NCBI GenBank assembly: GCA_002013415.1
Contig: MAEX01000004.1
Coordinates: 186,001-250,000, forward strand
Source: Mycobacterium sp. D16Q14
GTDB taxonomy: Bacteria > Actinomycetota > Actinomycetes > Mycobacteriales > Mycobacteriaceae
Length of the DNA: 64,000 nt
Direction of reading: 5' to 3'
Shown here: positions 45,499 to 54,083 of the stretch, one piece after another
Layout: every line of letters starts with the position of its first letter
Position numbering within the stretch: position 1 is the stretch's first letter
Program-made: the position numbers and the translations under genes
The notes under the pieces: generated by a model
Databases searched by the model: none
What the model saw: only the letters and a program-made list of their open reading frames with translations
What the model was told of the DNA's origin: nothing

Positions 45499-46316
45499 CC
45501 GCCGGGTGCAGGCGCCGCCGCCGGGTCTACCCCCGGCGCCGGTGCGGTACCGCTGAGGTAGGCGACGATGCCCTGAACGACGGCCTGCGCGTACTTGGCG
45601 CGGCCCTCGGGGCTGGTCATCATCGCGGAGTCCTGGGCGTTCTTCATGTTTCCGAGCTCGACGAGCACCTTCGGGTGCTGGGCCAGGTTGAGGCCCGCCA
45701 GGTCGGAGCGGCCGTAGAGCCCGCCGGTGCCGATGTAGGTCGCCGGTGTCAGGCCCGCCGCTTGCAGGCTGTCGCGCATGGTCTTGGCGAAGCGCACCGT
45801 CGGCTCGCCCTGCACGGCGTTCACCGGTGGGTTCGAGAAGTTGACATGGAAGCCGTGGCCGCCGGCCGGGCCGCCGTCGGCGTGGATGCTCACCACCGCG
45901 TCCGGATTGAAGCTGTTCTCGATTTCCGCGCGCTTGTCGATACACGGTCCGAGCTTGTCGTCGTCACCACGGGTCATCGCCGTGCGCACGCCGAGCTGGG
46001 TCAGCTGCTGACGGATGAGCAGCACGGTGTTCCACGCGAAGGTGTGCTCGGGGTATCCGCCGTCGGTGACGGTTCCGCTGGTCTGGCAGCTCTTGGTGCC
46101 GCCGCGCCCGTCGGGTACCTGGTTGTTGATCGAGCCGTCGTTGGCTCCGTTATGGCCGGGATCCAGCACAACGATGCGGCCGGCGATGCCGGGAGCCGCG
46201 CCGGCGGTGAAGGTGGTGGGGGCCGATGAGGTGACGATGGGCAGTACCGTGATCGATGCCGCCGTTAGCAGCGTCACGCCAGTCAGGCCCGCGGCACGCC
46301 AAAAACTCACTCGCAC
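45495..46316 (-). CDS. ami1: N-acetylmuramoyl-L-alanine amidase, Ami1 type
   Basis: Zinc-dependent peptidoglycan amidase (amidase_3), 273 residues from GTG 46316. A signal peptide (VRVSFWRAAGLTGVTLLTAASI) precedes the catalytic domain. Zinc ligands are H in V-L-D-P-G-H-N-G, E in the G-Y-P-E-H-T-F segment and H in V-S-I-H-A-D-G, and the catalytic Glu is in V-L-V-E-L-G-N-M-K-N. There is no cell-wall-binding domain, as in the M. tuberculosis enzyme, which acts in septal peptidoglycan splitting. GTG 46310 is an alternative start. The much longer open frame upstream overlaps ybaB and is not used. The C-terminus is Pro/Ala-rich. Confidence 0.9.
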   Translation of the reverse strand: MRVSFWRAAGLTGVTLLTAASITVLPIVTSSAPTTFTAGAAPGIAGRIVVLDPGHNGANDGSINNQVPDGRGGTKSCQTSGTVTDGGYPEHTFAWNTVLLIRQQLTQLGVRTAMTRGDDDKLGPCIDKRAEIENSFNPDAVVSIHADGGPAGGHGFHVNFSNPPVNAVQGEPTVRFAKTMRDSLQAAGLTPATYIGTGGLYGRSDLAGLNLAQHPKVLVELGNMKNAQDSAMMTSPEGRAKYAQAVVQGIVAYLSGTAPAPGVDPAAAPAPGG

Positions 46317-46413
46317 CTGGCCACGGTAGCCCGGACGGCGGCTACCCTTGTTGACGACCCGCCGAGGCCCGGCGAGCGTGACCAACTTGATACCCGCCCG
46401 TTTAAGGAGACAC

Positions 46414-46758
46414 ATGCAACCCGGAGGCGCCCCGGATATGTCCGCCCTGCTCGCGCAGGCACAGCAGATGCAGCAGCAGCTGATGGCTGCCCAGGCGCAG
46501 ATCGCGGCGGCCGAGGTCACCGGGGAGTCCGGTGGCGGCCTGGTGCGGATCACCGGCAAGGGCACTGGCGAAGTGACCAGCGTGCAGATTGACCCGAAGA
46601 TCGTCGATCCCGAAGATATCGAGACGCTGCAGGACCTGGTCATCGGCGCGCTCGCCGATCTGACCGCGAAGACGCAGGAACTCGCGAGTCAGCGGTTGGG
46701 CCCGCTTGCTGGTGGTCTCGGCGATCTTGGTGGAGGGCTGGGATTGCCCGGTGTTTGA
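46414..46758 (+). CDS. ybaB: YbaB/EbfC nucleoid-associated protein
   Basis: A small DNA-binding protein of 114 residues. A Gln-rich helix ([20 protein letters not shown]) is followed by the conserved strands with G-L-V-R-I-T-G-K-G and V-Q-I-D-P-K, then [10 protein letters not shown]. The tail is glycine-rich. It binds DNA as a dimer and always precedes recR. The start ATG 46414 has an AAGGAGA ribosome binding site. Its last 8 bases overlap recR, so the two are translationally coupled. Confidence 0.93.
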   Translation: MQPGGAPDMSALLAQAQQMQQQLMAAQAQIAAAEVTGESGGGLVRITGKGTGEVTSVQIDPKIVDPEDIETLQDLVIGALADLTAKTQELASQRLGPLAGGLGDLGGGLGLPGV

Positions 46759-47359
46759 GGGGCCGGTCCAGGACCTCATTGACGAGTTGGGCAAGCTGCC
46801 CGGCGTAGGACCCAAGAGCGCGCAGCGCATCGCCTTCCATCTGTTGGGTATCGAGGCGCCGGATATCGATCGACTGACCGCAGCCCTGACGCGGGTGCGC
46901 GATGGCGTTCAGTTCTGTGAGGTCTGCGGGAACGTCTCCGATAAGGAACGCTGCCGTATCTGCTCGGATCCACGGCGCGATCTCGCGCTGGTTTGTGTGG
47001 TCGAGGAGCCCAAGGATGTGCAGGCGGTCGAGCGCACCCGAGAATTCCGCGGTCGTTATCACGTGCTCGGTGGCGCGCTGGACCCGCTCTCGGGTGTCGG
47101 CCCCGATCAGCTGCGCATCCGGGAACTGTTGACGCGCATAGGAACCGAAGAAGATGGGGTCTCCATTTCGGAGGTCATCATCGCCACCGATCCGAACACC
47201 GAAGGTGAGGCGACGGCCACCTATCTGGTGCGGATGCTGCGCGATTTCCCCGGGCTGAGCGTCACCCGGTTGGCGTCCGGTCTGCCGATGGGCGGGGACC
47301 TGGAATTCGCCGACGAGCTGACTCTGGGGCGCGCCCTCTCCGGACGCCGCCCCCTCTAG
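46751..47359 (+). CDS. recR: Recombination protein RecR
   Basis: 202 residues from GTG 46751. The order is a helix-hairpin-helix ([11 protein letters not shown]), a zinc finger C56-x2-C59...C68-x2-C71, then a Toprim domain with V-V-E-E-P-K-D and [12 protein letters not shown]. Works with RecF/RecO in loading RecA at gaps. Follows ybaB with an 8-base overlap. No recombination partner is in the window. Confidence 0.95.
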   Translation: MFEGPVQDLIDELGKLPGVGPKSAQRIAFHLLGIEAPDIDRLTAALTRVRDGVQFCEVCGNVSDKERCRICSDPRRDLALVCVVEEPKDVQAVERTREFRGRYHVLGGALDPLSGVGPDQLRIRELLTRIGTEEDGVSISEVIIATDPNTEGEATATYLVRMLRDFPGLSVTRLASGLPMGGDLEFADELTLGRALSGRRPL

Positions 47360-47360
47360 A

Positions 47361-48074
47361 TCATTTGGCGGACAAACGTTCCTTACGCAGCCGCGCGACC
47401 TCGTCCAGATCCAGCGCGGTCAGCTGCGGCACACCCATGGCACGAGCGAGTAACAGGTCTGCCAACTCGGGATTGCGTGCCAGGCACGGACCGTGCATGT
47501 AGGTGGCGATCACGCTGCCCTGCACCACGCCGTCGGTGCCGTCACCGGCACGGTTCCCGGCGCCGCGGGCAACCCTGGACAACGGGGCCGCAGCGGGTCC
47601 TAAAACCGTTCCGCCGCGGTGATTCTCGAACCCGGTGAGCGTGTCTTCGAGCTCATCCATGATGGGCACGCCGGCTAATTCGCCGATGGTGCGCTTGTCT
47701 TGCGGGCTGGTGGTGACATCGAGAAGACCGACGCCTTCGACTCGCTCACCGGATGACGTTTCGTACCAATGCCCGAGCACCTGGATGGCCGCGCAGATCG
47801 CCAGCACCGGTGCACCGCGTTCGGCGGCGCGCTGCAATCCCGGATGCGCGATGAGATGGCGGGTGGCAAGCCGCTGGGCGTAATCCTCTGCCCCGCCCAG
47901 CGTGTACACGTCCAGCGAGTCGGGGACGGGGTCGGCCAGGGTGATCTCCACGATCTCGGCGTCGATGCCGCGCATCCGTAGCCGTTGCCGGAGCACCACA
48001 GCGTTGCCCGAATCGCCGTAGGTGCCCATGACGTCGGGAAGTACTAGGCCGACTCGTACGGTGGATTCGCTCAT
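47361..48074 (-). CDS. gatD: GatD glutamine amidotransferase subunit of lipid II isoglutaminyl synthase
   Basis: 237 residues, class I (CobB/CobQ-like) amidotransferase. The nucleophile is Cys94 in L-A-I-C-A-A-I-Q, and the histidine lies in T-Y-M-H-G-P near residue 195. It supplies ammonia to MurT, which amidates the alpha-carboxyl of the second-position glutamate in the lipid II stem peptide. Its ATG overlaps the murT stop by 4 bases. Amidation is needed for cross-linking by L,D- and D,D-transpeptidases in mycobacteria. Confidence 0.93.
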   Translation of the reverse strand: MSESTVRVGLVLPDVMGTYGDSGNAVVLRQRLRMRGIDAEIVEITLADPVPDSLDVYTLGGAEDYAQRLATRHLIAHPGLQRAAERGAPVLAICAAIQVLGHWYETSSGERVEGVGLLDVTTSPQDKRTIGELAGVPIMDELEDTLTGFENHRGGTVLGPAAAPLSRVARGAGNRAGDGTDGVVQGSVIATYMHGPCLARNPELADLLLARAMGVPQLTALDLDEVARLRKERLSAK

Positions 48075-49351
48075 GCCGCACCACCTTTGGCCAGCGCACG
48101 ATTGAGGTTGAGGAACGCTGTGTAGTTGGCGATCACGTCGACCTTGCCGGGCGGACAGGCCTTGATGGCCTGCACCGGGTCGTGGTGCAGGGCGTGTGTG
48201 ACGCTGGCGTACGTCAGGCGGACCGCCAGATCGGTGCCGCGCTCTCCGGATGCGACGACGGGCGGAACGGTGGTCTTGTCGTCGTCAGCGCGGTTATCGC
48301 ATGCGAAATGTTCGAAGTTGACATCCCACAGCCAGGACAGGTCCTCACCGTCGGGCACCTGTCCGTTGACCGCGATGACGAGCCCGTCGGCGTCGGTATC
48401 CACCATCGACAGTGCCTCTTGCCAGCCGGCCGGATTCTTGGCGAGCAGCAGCCGCACCGTGTGGTCGCCGAGGTCGATGCTCCGGTAGCGGCCCGCCACC
48501 TGATCGACGGCCGACACCGCGTCGACGGCCGGGCCGGGGCGGGCGCCGAGCTCGATCGCCACAGCGACCGCGAGCGTGGCGTTTCCGCGGTTGGCGGTAC
48601 CGGGCAGTGTCAGAGACATCGGCAGGCTGATTCCGCTGGGCCCGTAGATGCGATCGTCGTCGAACCACCAGTCCGGATCGGGCCGGGAGAAGTCGGTTCC
48701 GGTGCTGTACCAATGGTTTCCGTCGCGGACAATGAGCTCTCCGCTGCGCGGACAGCTCACCGAGTCTCCGGCCCATCCGCCGCCTGCCGCCACCCAGATG
48801 ACATGGGGGTTGTCGTATGCGGCCGATGTCATGAGGACGTCATCGCAGTTCGCGACGATGACCGCATCGCGATGCCGGGACAACCCCTTGCGCAGGGTGC
48901 GCTCGATGTTGTTGATCTCGCCGACGCGGTCCAGCTGATCACGGCTGAGGTTGAGCAGCACGATGGCCGCCGGGTTGACGGCGTCCGCGACATGCGGCAC
49001 GTGCATCTCGTCGACCTCGAGTACCGCGACCTCGGCCTCGCGGGTCCCGGCCAGCGCGGCAACCAGCCCGGCATCCATGTTGGAGCCTTCGGTGTTGGTG
49101 GCCACCGGTCCCACGGTCGCGAGCGCGGCGGTGGCCATCCGGGTGGTGGTGGACTTGCCGTTGGTGCCGGTGATGAGGACCGTGCGACGTCCGCGGCCCA
49201 ACTGCGCCAGCACTGAGCTGTCCAACGTGAGCGCGACGAGCCCGCCGATCATGGACCCCGCGCCGCGACCACTGATCCGGGAGGCCCAGCGCGCTGAGCG
49301 TCCTGCGGCCAGTGCAATCCGGCCGCGCACCGACAGGTGGTCTTGGGTCAC
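48071..49351 (-). CDS. murT: MurT ligase subunit of lipid II isoglutaminyl synthase
   Basis: A Mur-ligase-like protein of 426 residues. It has the P-loop T-G-T-N-G-K-S-T-T near residue 62, the central motif E-V-D-E-M-H-V-P-H, and a C-terminal MurT-specific DUF1727 domain. The zinc ribbon seen in streptococcal MurT (four cysteines) is reduced here to a single C-P-R-S-G segment, so this version probably lacks zinc. The start is GTG at 49351. It is first gene of the murT-gatD operon; a strong hairpin at 49411-49451 separates it from the upstream PadR-like gene on the same strand. Confidence 0.92.
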   Translation of the reverse strand: MTQDHLSVRGRIALAAGRSARWASRISGRGAGSMIGGLVALTLDSSVLAQLGRGRRTVLITGTNGKSTTTRMATAALATVGPVATNTEGSNMDAGLVAALAGTREAEVAVLEVDEMHVPHVADAVNPAAIVLLNLSRDQLDRVGEINNIERTLRKGLSRHRDAVIVANCDDVLMTSAAYDNPHVIWVAAGGGWAGDSVSCPRSGELIVRDGNHWYSTGTDFSRPDPDWWFDDDRIYGPSGISLPMSLTLPGTANRGNATLAVAVAIELGARPGPAVDAVSAVDQVAGRYRSIDLGDHTVRLLLAKNPAGWQEALSMVDTDADGLVIAVNGQVPDGEDLSWLWDVNFEHFACDNRADDDKTTVPPVVASGERGTDLAVRLTYASVTHALHHDPVQAIKACPPGKVDVIANYTAFLNLNRALAKGGAA

Positions 49352-49410
49352 TCGGGGAGTTTATTGGAGGCCACGCGAGGCGACGATGTCACCGTCGTTG
49401 AGGAAGCGCT

Positions 49411-49451
49411 CACTGCCCGTGCGGCCGGAGCGGATGGCCACACGGGCAGTG
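49411..49451 (-). terminator. Hairpin after the PadR-like gene
   Basis: CACTGCCCGTG and CACGGGCAGTG are exact 11-base complementary arms around a 19-base loop, starting 12 bases past the PadR-like stop and about 60 bases before murT. There is no U-tract, as is common for mycobacterial intrinsic terminators. It would separate the two transcription units on the minus strand. Confidence 0.65.
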
Positions 49452-49462
49452 CTGAACGGCTC

Positions 49463-50062
49463 CTAGGCGACGGCGCTCTGTAGCGATCGCTTGACCTCGT
49501 TGACGGTGGTCAAGAGGGTGGCGCTGGCCTCGGCCAGCTTCTCCTTCTGCTCGTCGGTGCCGGTCACGGCGATTACGCGCGCCAGCCCGGCGATCTCGGT
49601 CAGGCCCGAGCGGAGCTTGAGAACGTTGACGAGTTTCGGGAAGAGCTTGGCTCGCAGTGCCTGCGCGGTCTGGCTGGTGATGCCCCGCTTCGCGAGGAGC
49701 TTCCGGCCGAACTCGGTCAGGGTGGCTACGCCGTCCTCGGTCTTTACGACGCCGCGATGAGCGAGCCGTTCGAGGACTCGCTCCACCACGGGCTCGGGAA
49801 GGGTGATCTCACCCTCGGTCGCATCCGAGACCCGCTGCACGATCTCTGTGGCACTGGCCGGCCCGTCAAGCAGCAGTGAGGCGGTGACCGCGCGCTTGAT
49901 TCGTAGACCGAATCCGCCGGGTCCGCTAAATCCGGGTCCACCGAACCCTGGTCCACCGAACCCTGGGCCGCCAAATCCGGGTGCGCCGAACCCGGGTGCG
50001 CCGAACCCGGGCCCGCCAAAGCCGGAGCCGGGACCTTCGAAGCCTGCAAATGGATCAGACAT
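49463..50062 (-). CDS. PadR-like winged-helix regulator with N-terminal GFGxP repeats
   Basis: 199 residues. The first 52 residues are a low-complexity Gly/Phe/Pro region with seven pentapeptide repeats (G-F-G-G/A-P). A winged-helix domain (residues about 52-125: AVTASLLLDGPASATEIVQRV, then RVLERLAHRGVVKTEDGVATLTEFGRKLL) follows, and then a C-terminal helical part (residues 130-199). PadR-type regulators sense small aromatic or lipophilic compounds. The ribosome binding site is AAGGAGAG. Upstream lie two related palindromes (50109-50139 and 50151-50167) that probably are its operators. Confidence 0.82.
   Translation of the reverse strand: MSDPFAGFEGPGSGFGGPGFGAPGFGAPGFGGPGFGGPGFGGPGFSGPGGFGLRIKRAVTASLLLDGPASATEIVQRVSDATEGEITLPEPVVERVLERLAHRGVVKTEDGVATLTEFGRKLLAKRGITSQTAQALRAKLFPKLVNVLKLRSGLTEIAGLARVIAVTGTDEQKEKLAEASATLLTTVNEVKRSLQSAVA
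49919..50023 (-). repeat. Seven 15-base repeats encoding GFGxP
   Basis: Seven tandem 15-base units (in frame, most reading GGTTTCGG-CCCG-type on the coding strand) encode the pentapeptide repeat at residues 14-48 of the PadR-like protein. Some units are identical at DNA level, so length variation between strains is expected. Confidence 0.8.
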
Positions 50063-50108
50063 CTAACTCTCCTTTTCTCATGATCAGGCAGCTGACCTGT
50101 CGCCGACT

Positions 50109-50167
50109 GCATCCGTATCAACTTCCTTGATACGGATGCCTCATGAGATATGTCAATGTTCTTGATA
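50109..50167. promoter_or_regulatory. Two TATCAA-N5-TTGATA type operators
   Basis: The first is a perfect palindrome with 13-base arms: GCATCCGTATCAA, 5 bases, TTGATACGGATGC (50109-50139). The second is TGTCAATGTTCTTGATA (50151-50167), matching the core TATCAA(N5)TTGATA at all but one position. Centres are 35 bases apart. They lie 47-105 bases upstream of the PadR-like start and about 190 bases before the MarR gene. Autoregulation by the PadR-like protein is the simplest reading. The remaining 50168-50357 stretch holds no recognisable gene or clear site. Confidence 0.7.
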
Positions 50168-50357
50168 TGAGTACGCTGAGAATTTCGCCTGGGGTGGTAA
50201 TCCATTGCACGGCAACGGTTCGCCTGCTTGTCCGCTGCCGGGCCCTCGCACGCAGCCGACAAACGGGGCGTGCCGACCGAGCCCACTGCTCGCGTGCGCC
50301 GCGTCAATGGGCGCGAGTCTGGGTGCGTCCTGGAAGGTTCATGCCAGGATGCTTGCG

Positions 50358-50795
50358 ATGACTGAATCCGATGAGGCCGAGCCACTGGGGTACCTGATGT
50401 TCCGGGCCGGTGCTGTGATGCGTCCGCAGGTCCTTGCTGCGCTGCGGCCGCTCGGGCTCGGGATGCCGGAGTTCATGTGTCTGCGGATGCTCAACGAAAG
50501 CCCCGGCCGTACCAGTGCCGAGCTGGCACGCGAACACAGTGTCTCGGCGCAGGCGATGAATCAGGTTCTCAACGGATTGCAGAACGTCTCGCTGGTGTCC
50601 CGGCCGACGGTGCCGGCCTCGGGGCGAGCGCTACCGGCCCGGGTTACTGCCAAGGGCAAGGCGTTACTCCAACGCGTGGAGTCGGCAATCTGGGCCGTGG
50701 AAGGCGAGATGTTCGGCCGACTAAGTGCCGATGATCAGCGTGAACTCCGGCGGATACTGGGGCGGCTGATCGACGCTATCGGCGAAAACGAGTGA
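50358..50795 (+). CDS. MarR-family regulator
   Basis: 145 residues from MTESDEAEPLG. The winged helix (F-M-C-L-R-M-L-N-E-S-P-G-R-T-S-A-E-L-A-R, then V-S-A-Q-A-M-N-Q-V-L-N-G-L) is flanked by dimerisation helices, as usual for MarR. It lies 51 bases upstream of the kinase/acyl-CoA dehydrogenase pair on the same strand and may control that operon. ATG 50349 (three codons earlier) is an alternative start. Confidence 0.87.
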   Translation: MTESDEAEPLGYLMFRAGAVMRPQVLAALRPLGLGMPEFMCLRMLNESPGRTSAELAREHSVSAQAMNQVLNGLQNVSLVSRPTVPASGRALPARVTAKGKALLQRVESAIWAVEGEMFGRLSADDQRELRRILGRLIDAIGENE

Positions 50796-50807
50796 CCATC
50801 CACCCAA

Positions 50808-50823
50808 CCAACCAGCCGGTTGG
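50808..50823. promoter_or_regulatory. CCAACC-AGCC-GGTTGG inverted repeat before kinase gene
   Basis: Six-base perfect arms with a 4-base spacer, embedded in ACCAACCAACCAGCC, lie 24 bases before the kinase start and 13 bases after the MarR stop. It could be an operator for MarR or another regulator, or a weak terminator. Confidence 0.4.
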
Positions 50824-50846
50824 GGTACGCGGCTAGGGTAACTCGT

Positions 50847-51887
50847 GTGTTCCGCGCCACAGCAGAGACGACGCCACAGGATTGGGTCGCGTTGTCGGCG
50901 TGGGCGACGCGGCAGGGACACACTCTCGATACCGCGACGGCGCGACAATTCGCCGGCGGTAAGGCCAATCTCAACTATCTGGTGACACTCGACGGCCAAC
51001 GGGCCGTGTTTCGCCGCCCGCCGGCGGGTCCGATCGCCGAAGGCGCCAACGACATGGCCCGCGAATGGCGAGTGCTCTCGCGGCTGAATGACGGCTTCAC
51101 ACTCGCTCCGCGCGGCCTGTTGTACTGCGACGACCTGGATGTCCTGGGCGCTCCCTTCCAGTTTTTGGAGTATCGGGAAGGACTGGCGATCGGCGGTGAG
51201 CTGCCGCTGGGTCTACCCGGAGATGCCCCGGAACGCATCACCGCCACCCTGATCGAAGCCATGACCTCCCTGCACCGGGTACAACCCGAGTCCGTCGGAT
51301 TGGGCGAACTCGGCAAGCCTGAGGGCCTGCTGGAACGTCAGCTGATCGGCTGGACTCGACGGGCCCATGCCGTCTGGCCCGAGGGCCTGCCCGGGGTCGT
51401 CACGAAGCTGACCGCGCAGCTGGAGCGGCAGATTCCCGAGCCCGCGGGAGTTTCGCTGCTGCACATGGACCTTAAGCTCGACAATATGCTCGTCGACCGG
51501 GAAACGTTGTCCCCCAACGCTGTCATCGATTGGGATATGACCACCCGTGGCTGCCCACTGTTCGATCTGGCGATTCTGGTCTCGTACTGGATGGAGCAGG
51601 GCGACGCGGCCGCCGTGCGTGCTGTCCATCAGATGCCCACCACAACACCCGGATTCGGAAGTCGCCGGGACGTTATCGATGCCTATTTCGCCGCGGCCGG
51701 AACGCAGCCGCGCCCGCTGCACTGGCATGTGGCCTGCGCGCGGCTTCGCCTCGCCGTCGCCTGGATGCAGCTGTACCGCAAGTGGCAGTCCGGCGATCTC
51801 ATCGGGGCCGGATACGCAGATTTTGAGAACATCGCCATGTCCGTCCTTGACTGGGCGGCAACACAATTCACCGAGGGAGAGATATGA
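50847..51887 (+). CDS. ACAD10/11-type phosphotransferase (APH fold)
   Basis: 346 residues from GTG 50847. The kinase fold is recognisable from the Gly-rich F-A-G-G-K-A-N-L-N-Y-L, the catalytic loop L-L-H-M-D-L-K-L-D-N-M-L and the metal site A-V-I-D-W-D-M. This is the subfamily fused to acyl-CoA dehydrogenase in animal ACAD10/ACAD11. The animal enzymes phosphorylate 4-hydroxyacyl-CoA so that the dehydrogenase partner can remove the group. Here the dehydrogenase is the next gene, with a 4-base overlap. The inferred role is breakdown of hydroxylated fatty acids. Confidence 0.85.
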   Translation: MFRATAETTPQDWVALSAWATRQGHTLDTATARQFAGGKANLNYLVTLDGQRAVFRRPPAGPIAEGANDMAREWRVLSRLNDGFTLAPRGLLYCDDLDVLGAPFQFLEYREGLAIGGELPLGLPGDAPERITATLIEAMTSLHRVQPESVGLGELGKPEGLLERQLIGWTRRAHAVWPEGLPGVVTKLTAQLERQIPEPAGVSLLHMDLKLDNMLVDRETLSPNAVIDWDMTTRGCPLFDLAILVSYWMEQGDAAAVRAVHQMPTTTPGFGSRRDVIDAYFAAAGTQPRPLHWHVACARLRLAVAWMQLYRKWQSGDLIGAGYADFENIAMSVLDWAATQFTEGEI

Positions 51888-53065
51888 TCGACTTCAGCAT
51901 TCCAGAAGAGCTGGCCGCGAAGGCGCTGCGGGTGCGTGAGTTCGTCACCGAGACCGTGATTCCCTACGAGCGCGATCCTCGTCTGACCGCGCACGGACCC
52001 ACCGACGAGCTGCGGAACGAGCTCGTCGGCAAGGCCCGCGACGCCGGGCTGCTGACCGTGCAGGCGCCGGAATCCTATGGAGGTTGGGGTCTTTCGCATA
52101 TCGGTCAGGCAGTGATCTTCGAGGCAGCGGGCTGGTCCACCCTGGGCCCCATCGCCATGAACTGCGCTGCGCCCGACGAAGGCAACATGTTCCTGCTCGG
52201 CAAGATCACCAACGAAGAGCAGTCCGAGAGGTTTTTGCGCCCCGTGATCGAGGGGCACCAGCGCTCGGCCTTCGCGATGACCGAACCCGACGGCGCCGGA
52301 TCGGACCCGTCGCAGCTCAAGACCTCGGCCACCTTCGATGGCCAGAACTTCGTCATCAACGGACGCAAGTGGCTCATCACCGGCGCACGCGGCGCCAAGA
52401 CGTGGATCATCATGGCCAACCTGGAGGCCAACGACCACCTGCCCGAGGGTCCCACGCTGTTCCTCTGTGACGGCGATACCGAAGGCATTGTGATCGAACG
52501 CATCATGAACACCATGGACCGCAACTACGCCGAGGGGCATGCGGTGGTGCGGTTCGACAATCTGACTCTGCCGCGTGAGGCGCTACTCGGCGAGACCGGC
52601 CAGGCCTTCCGATACGCACAGCTGAGGCTGGCGCCAGCGCGGTTGACGCACTGTATGCGGTGGCTCGGGGCGGCCTCTCGCGCTCAGGACATCGCCGTCG
52701 ACTACGCGCGCACCCGGACCTCGTTCGGCAAGACCATCGGCGAGCACCAGGGGGTTTCCTTCATGCTTGCCGACAATGAGATCGCGCTGCATCAATGCCG
52801 CCTCACCATCTGGCATGCCTGCTGGATGATGGATAACGGTGCCAAGGGACGGCACGAGAGCTCGATGGCCAAGTCATTCGTGTCCGAGGAGCTGTTCAAG
52901 GTCACCGACCGGTGCGTCCAGGTGCTCGGCGGTATCGGCATTAGTGACGAGACGCCGGTGGAGATGATCTTCCGCGATATGCGTGCCTTCCGTCTGTATG
53001 ACGGGCCTACCGAGGTACACAAGTACGCCATCGGCCGGCAGGTTCTCCGGACCCCGCGCGCCTAG
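51884..53065 (+). CDS. Acyl-CoA dehydrogenase (ACAD11-like)
   Basis: 393 residues with standard acyl-CoA dehydrogenase blocks: G-W-G-L-S-H-I-G-Q-A near residue 70, A-F-A-M-T-E-P-D-G-A-G-S-D (FAD/substrate), L-I-T-G-A-R-G-A-K, A-R-T-R-T-S-F-G-K-T-I-G-E-H-Q-G-V and the C-terminal V-L-G-G-I-G-I-S-D-E-T-P-V-E. It pairs with the upstream kinase as a split version of ACAD11. No other beta-oxidation gene is adjacent. It is followed by the exonuclease gene after 34 bases. Confidence 0.92.
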   Translation: MIDFSIPEELAAKALRVREFVTETVIPYERDPRLTAHGPTDELRNELVGKARDAGLLTVQAPESYGGWGLSHIGQAVIFEAAGWSTLGPIAMNCAAPDEGNMFLLGKITNEEQSERFLRPVIEGHQRSAFAMTEPDGAGSDPSQLKTSATFDGQNFVINGRKWLITGARGAKTWIIMANLEANDHLPEGPTLFLCDGDTEGIVIERIMNTMDRNYAEGHAVVRFDNLTLPREALLGETGQAFRYAQLRLAPARLTHCMRWLGAASRAQDIAVDYARTRTSFGKTIGEHQGVSFMLADNEIALHQCRLTIWHACWMMDNGAKGRHESSMAKSFVSEELFKVTDRCVQVLGGIGISDETPVEMIFRDMRAFRLYDGPTEVHKYAIGRQVLRTPRA

Positions 53066-53099
53066 GGCGGGTTGTCGGTCCCACATGCCATCCTGAGTC

Positions 53100-54083
53100 A
53101 TGCCGATCTGGGGGCAGACGCCCGACCACAGCCCCAAGTGGGTAGTGGTTGACCTGGAGACTTCCGGCTTTCAGCCAGGTAGGGCGCGTGTCATCAGTGT
53201 CGCGGCGTTGGCCTTGGACGCCGACGGGACCATCACCGACAGTGTGGTGAGTCTGCTCAACCCGGGTGTTGATCCGGGCCCGACGCATGTGCACGGCCTG
53301 ACCCCGGAGATGCTGGAGGGACAGCCCGAGTTCGCCGATGTCGTTCCCGATCTCATCGCGCTGCTGCGGGGCCGGACATTGGTCGCTCATAACGTCGGAT
53401 TCGACTATTCGTTCCTGGCGGCGGAGGCCGAACTGGCCGGCGCCGAACTGCCTACCGAGGCGGTGATGTGCACGGTCGAGCTGACCCGGCGTCTGGACCT
53501 GGATACGCCGAACCTGCGCCTGGAAACCCTTGCCGCGCACTGGGGCGTCGAACAGCTCAAGGCGCACGACGCCTATGACGATGCCCGGGTGCTTGCTGAG
53601 GTGCTGCCGAAGGTGCTTGAGCGGGCGCGGGAACGCGGAACCTGGCTTCCTATCCGCGAGACCACCCGTAAGCATTGGCCCAACGGCCGCGTGACACACG
53701 ACGAGCTGCGCTCGCTCAAGACCGTGGCATCTCGCCAGCCGTGTCACTGGCTCAATCCCGGCCCGTTCATCGCGGGTCAGCCGCTGGTGCAGGGTATGCG
53801 GGTGGCCTTGAGTTCAGAGGTCACTCGCACCCACGAGGAGCTGGTCGAGCAGATCATGCAGGCGGGCCTAGCCTATGCCGATACGGTTGACGAGGACACC
53901 TCGGTGGTGATCTGCAATCAGCTAAACCCAGAGCAGGGTAAGGGATTTCATGCGCGGTCGCTCGGTGTCCCGCTGTTGGATGACGAAACGTTCATGACCG
54001 AAGTGCGGCGCGTTGCCGGCGGTACCGACATCGAGCAGTTCACGGTTCCCAGTCGCGCCGGAGCGCAGTACTCGCTGTTCTGA
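53100..54083 (+). CDS. DnaQ-like 3'-5' exonuclease (Rv3711c type)
   Basis: 327 residues. The N-terminal DEDDh exonuclease has D18-L-E20 in V-V-V-D-L-E-T-S-G-F, V-H-G-L-T-P-E-M-L, A-H-N-V-G-F-D and H-D-A-Y-D-D-A-R. The C-terminal half (from about residue 225) looks like a BRCT domain: P-F-I-A-G-Q-P-L-V-Q-G-M-R-V-A-L and the S-V-V-I-C-N segment. It belongs to the stand-alone polymerase III epsilon-like proteins of mycobacteria. In those organisms the DnaE1 PHP domain does proofreading, so this protein's role is probably repair. The stop overlaps the next start by one base. Confidence 0.9.
   Translation: MPIWGQTPDHSPKWVVVDLETSGFQPGRARVISVAALALDADGTITDSVVSLLNPGVDPGPTHVHGLTPEMLEGQPEFADVVPDLIALLRGRTLVAHNVGFDYSFLAAEAELAGAELPTEAVMCTVELTRRLDLDTPNLRLETLAAHWGVEQLKAHDAYDDARVLAEVLPKVLERARERGTWLPIRETTRKHWPNGRVTHDELRSLKTVASRQPCHWLNPGPFIAGQPLVQGMRVALSSEVTRTHEELVEQIMQAGLAYADTVDEDTSVVICNQLNPEQGKGFHARSLGVPLLDDETFMTEVRRVAGGTDIEQFTVPSRAGAQYSLF

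Noticed and set aside
49919..50023. CRISPR-like or intergenic repeat array
   Set aside because: The 15-base units are in frame and encode GFGxP; there are no spacers. The same holds for the 18-base units in dnaZX.
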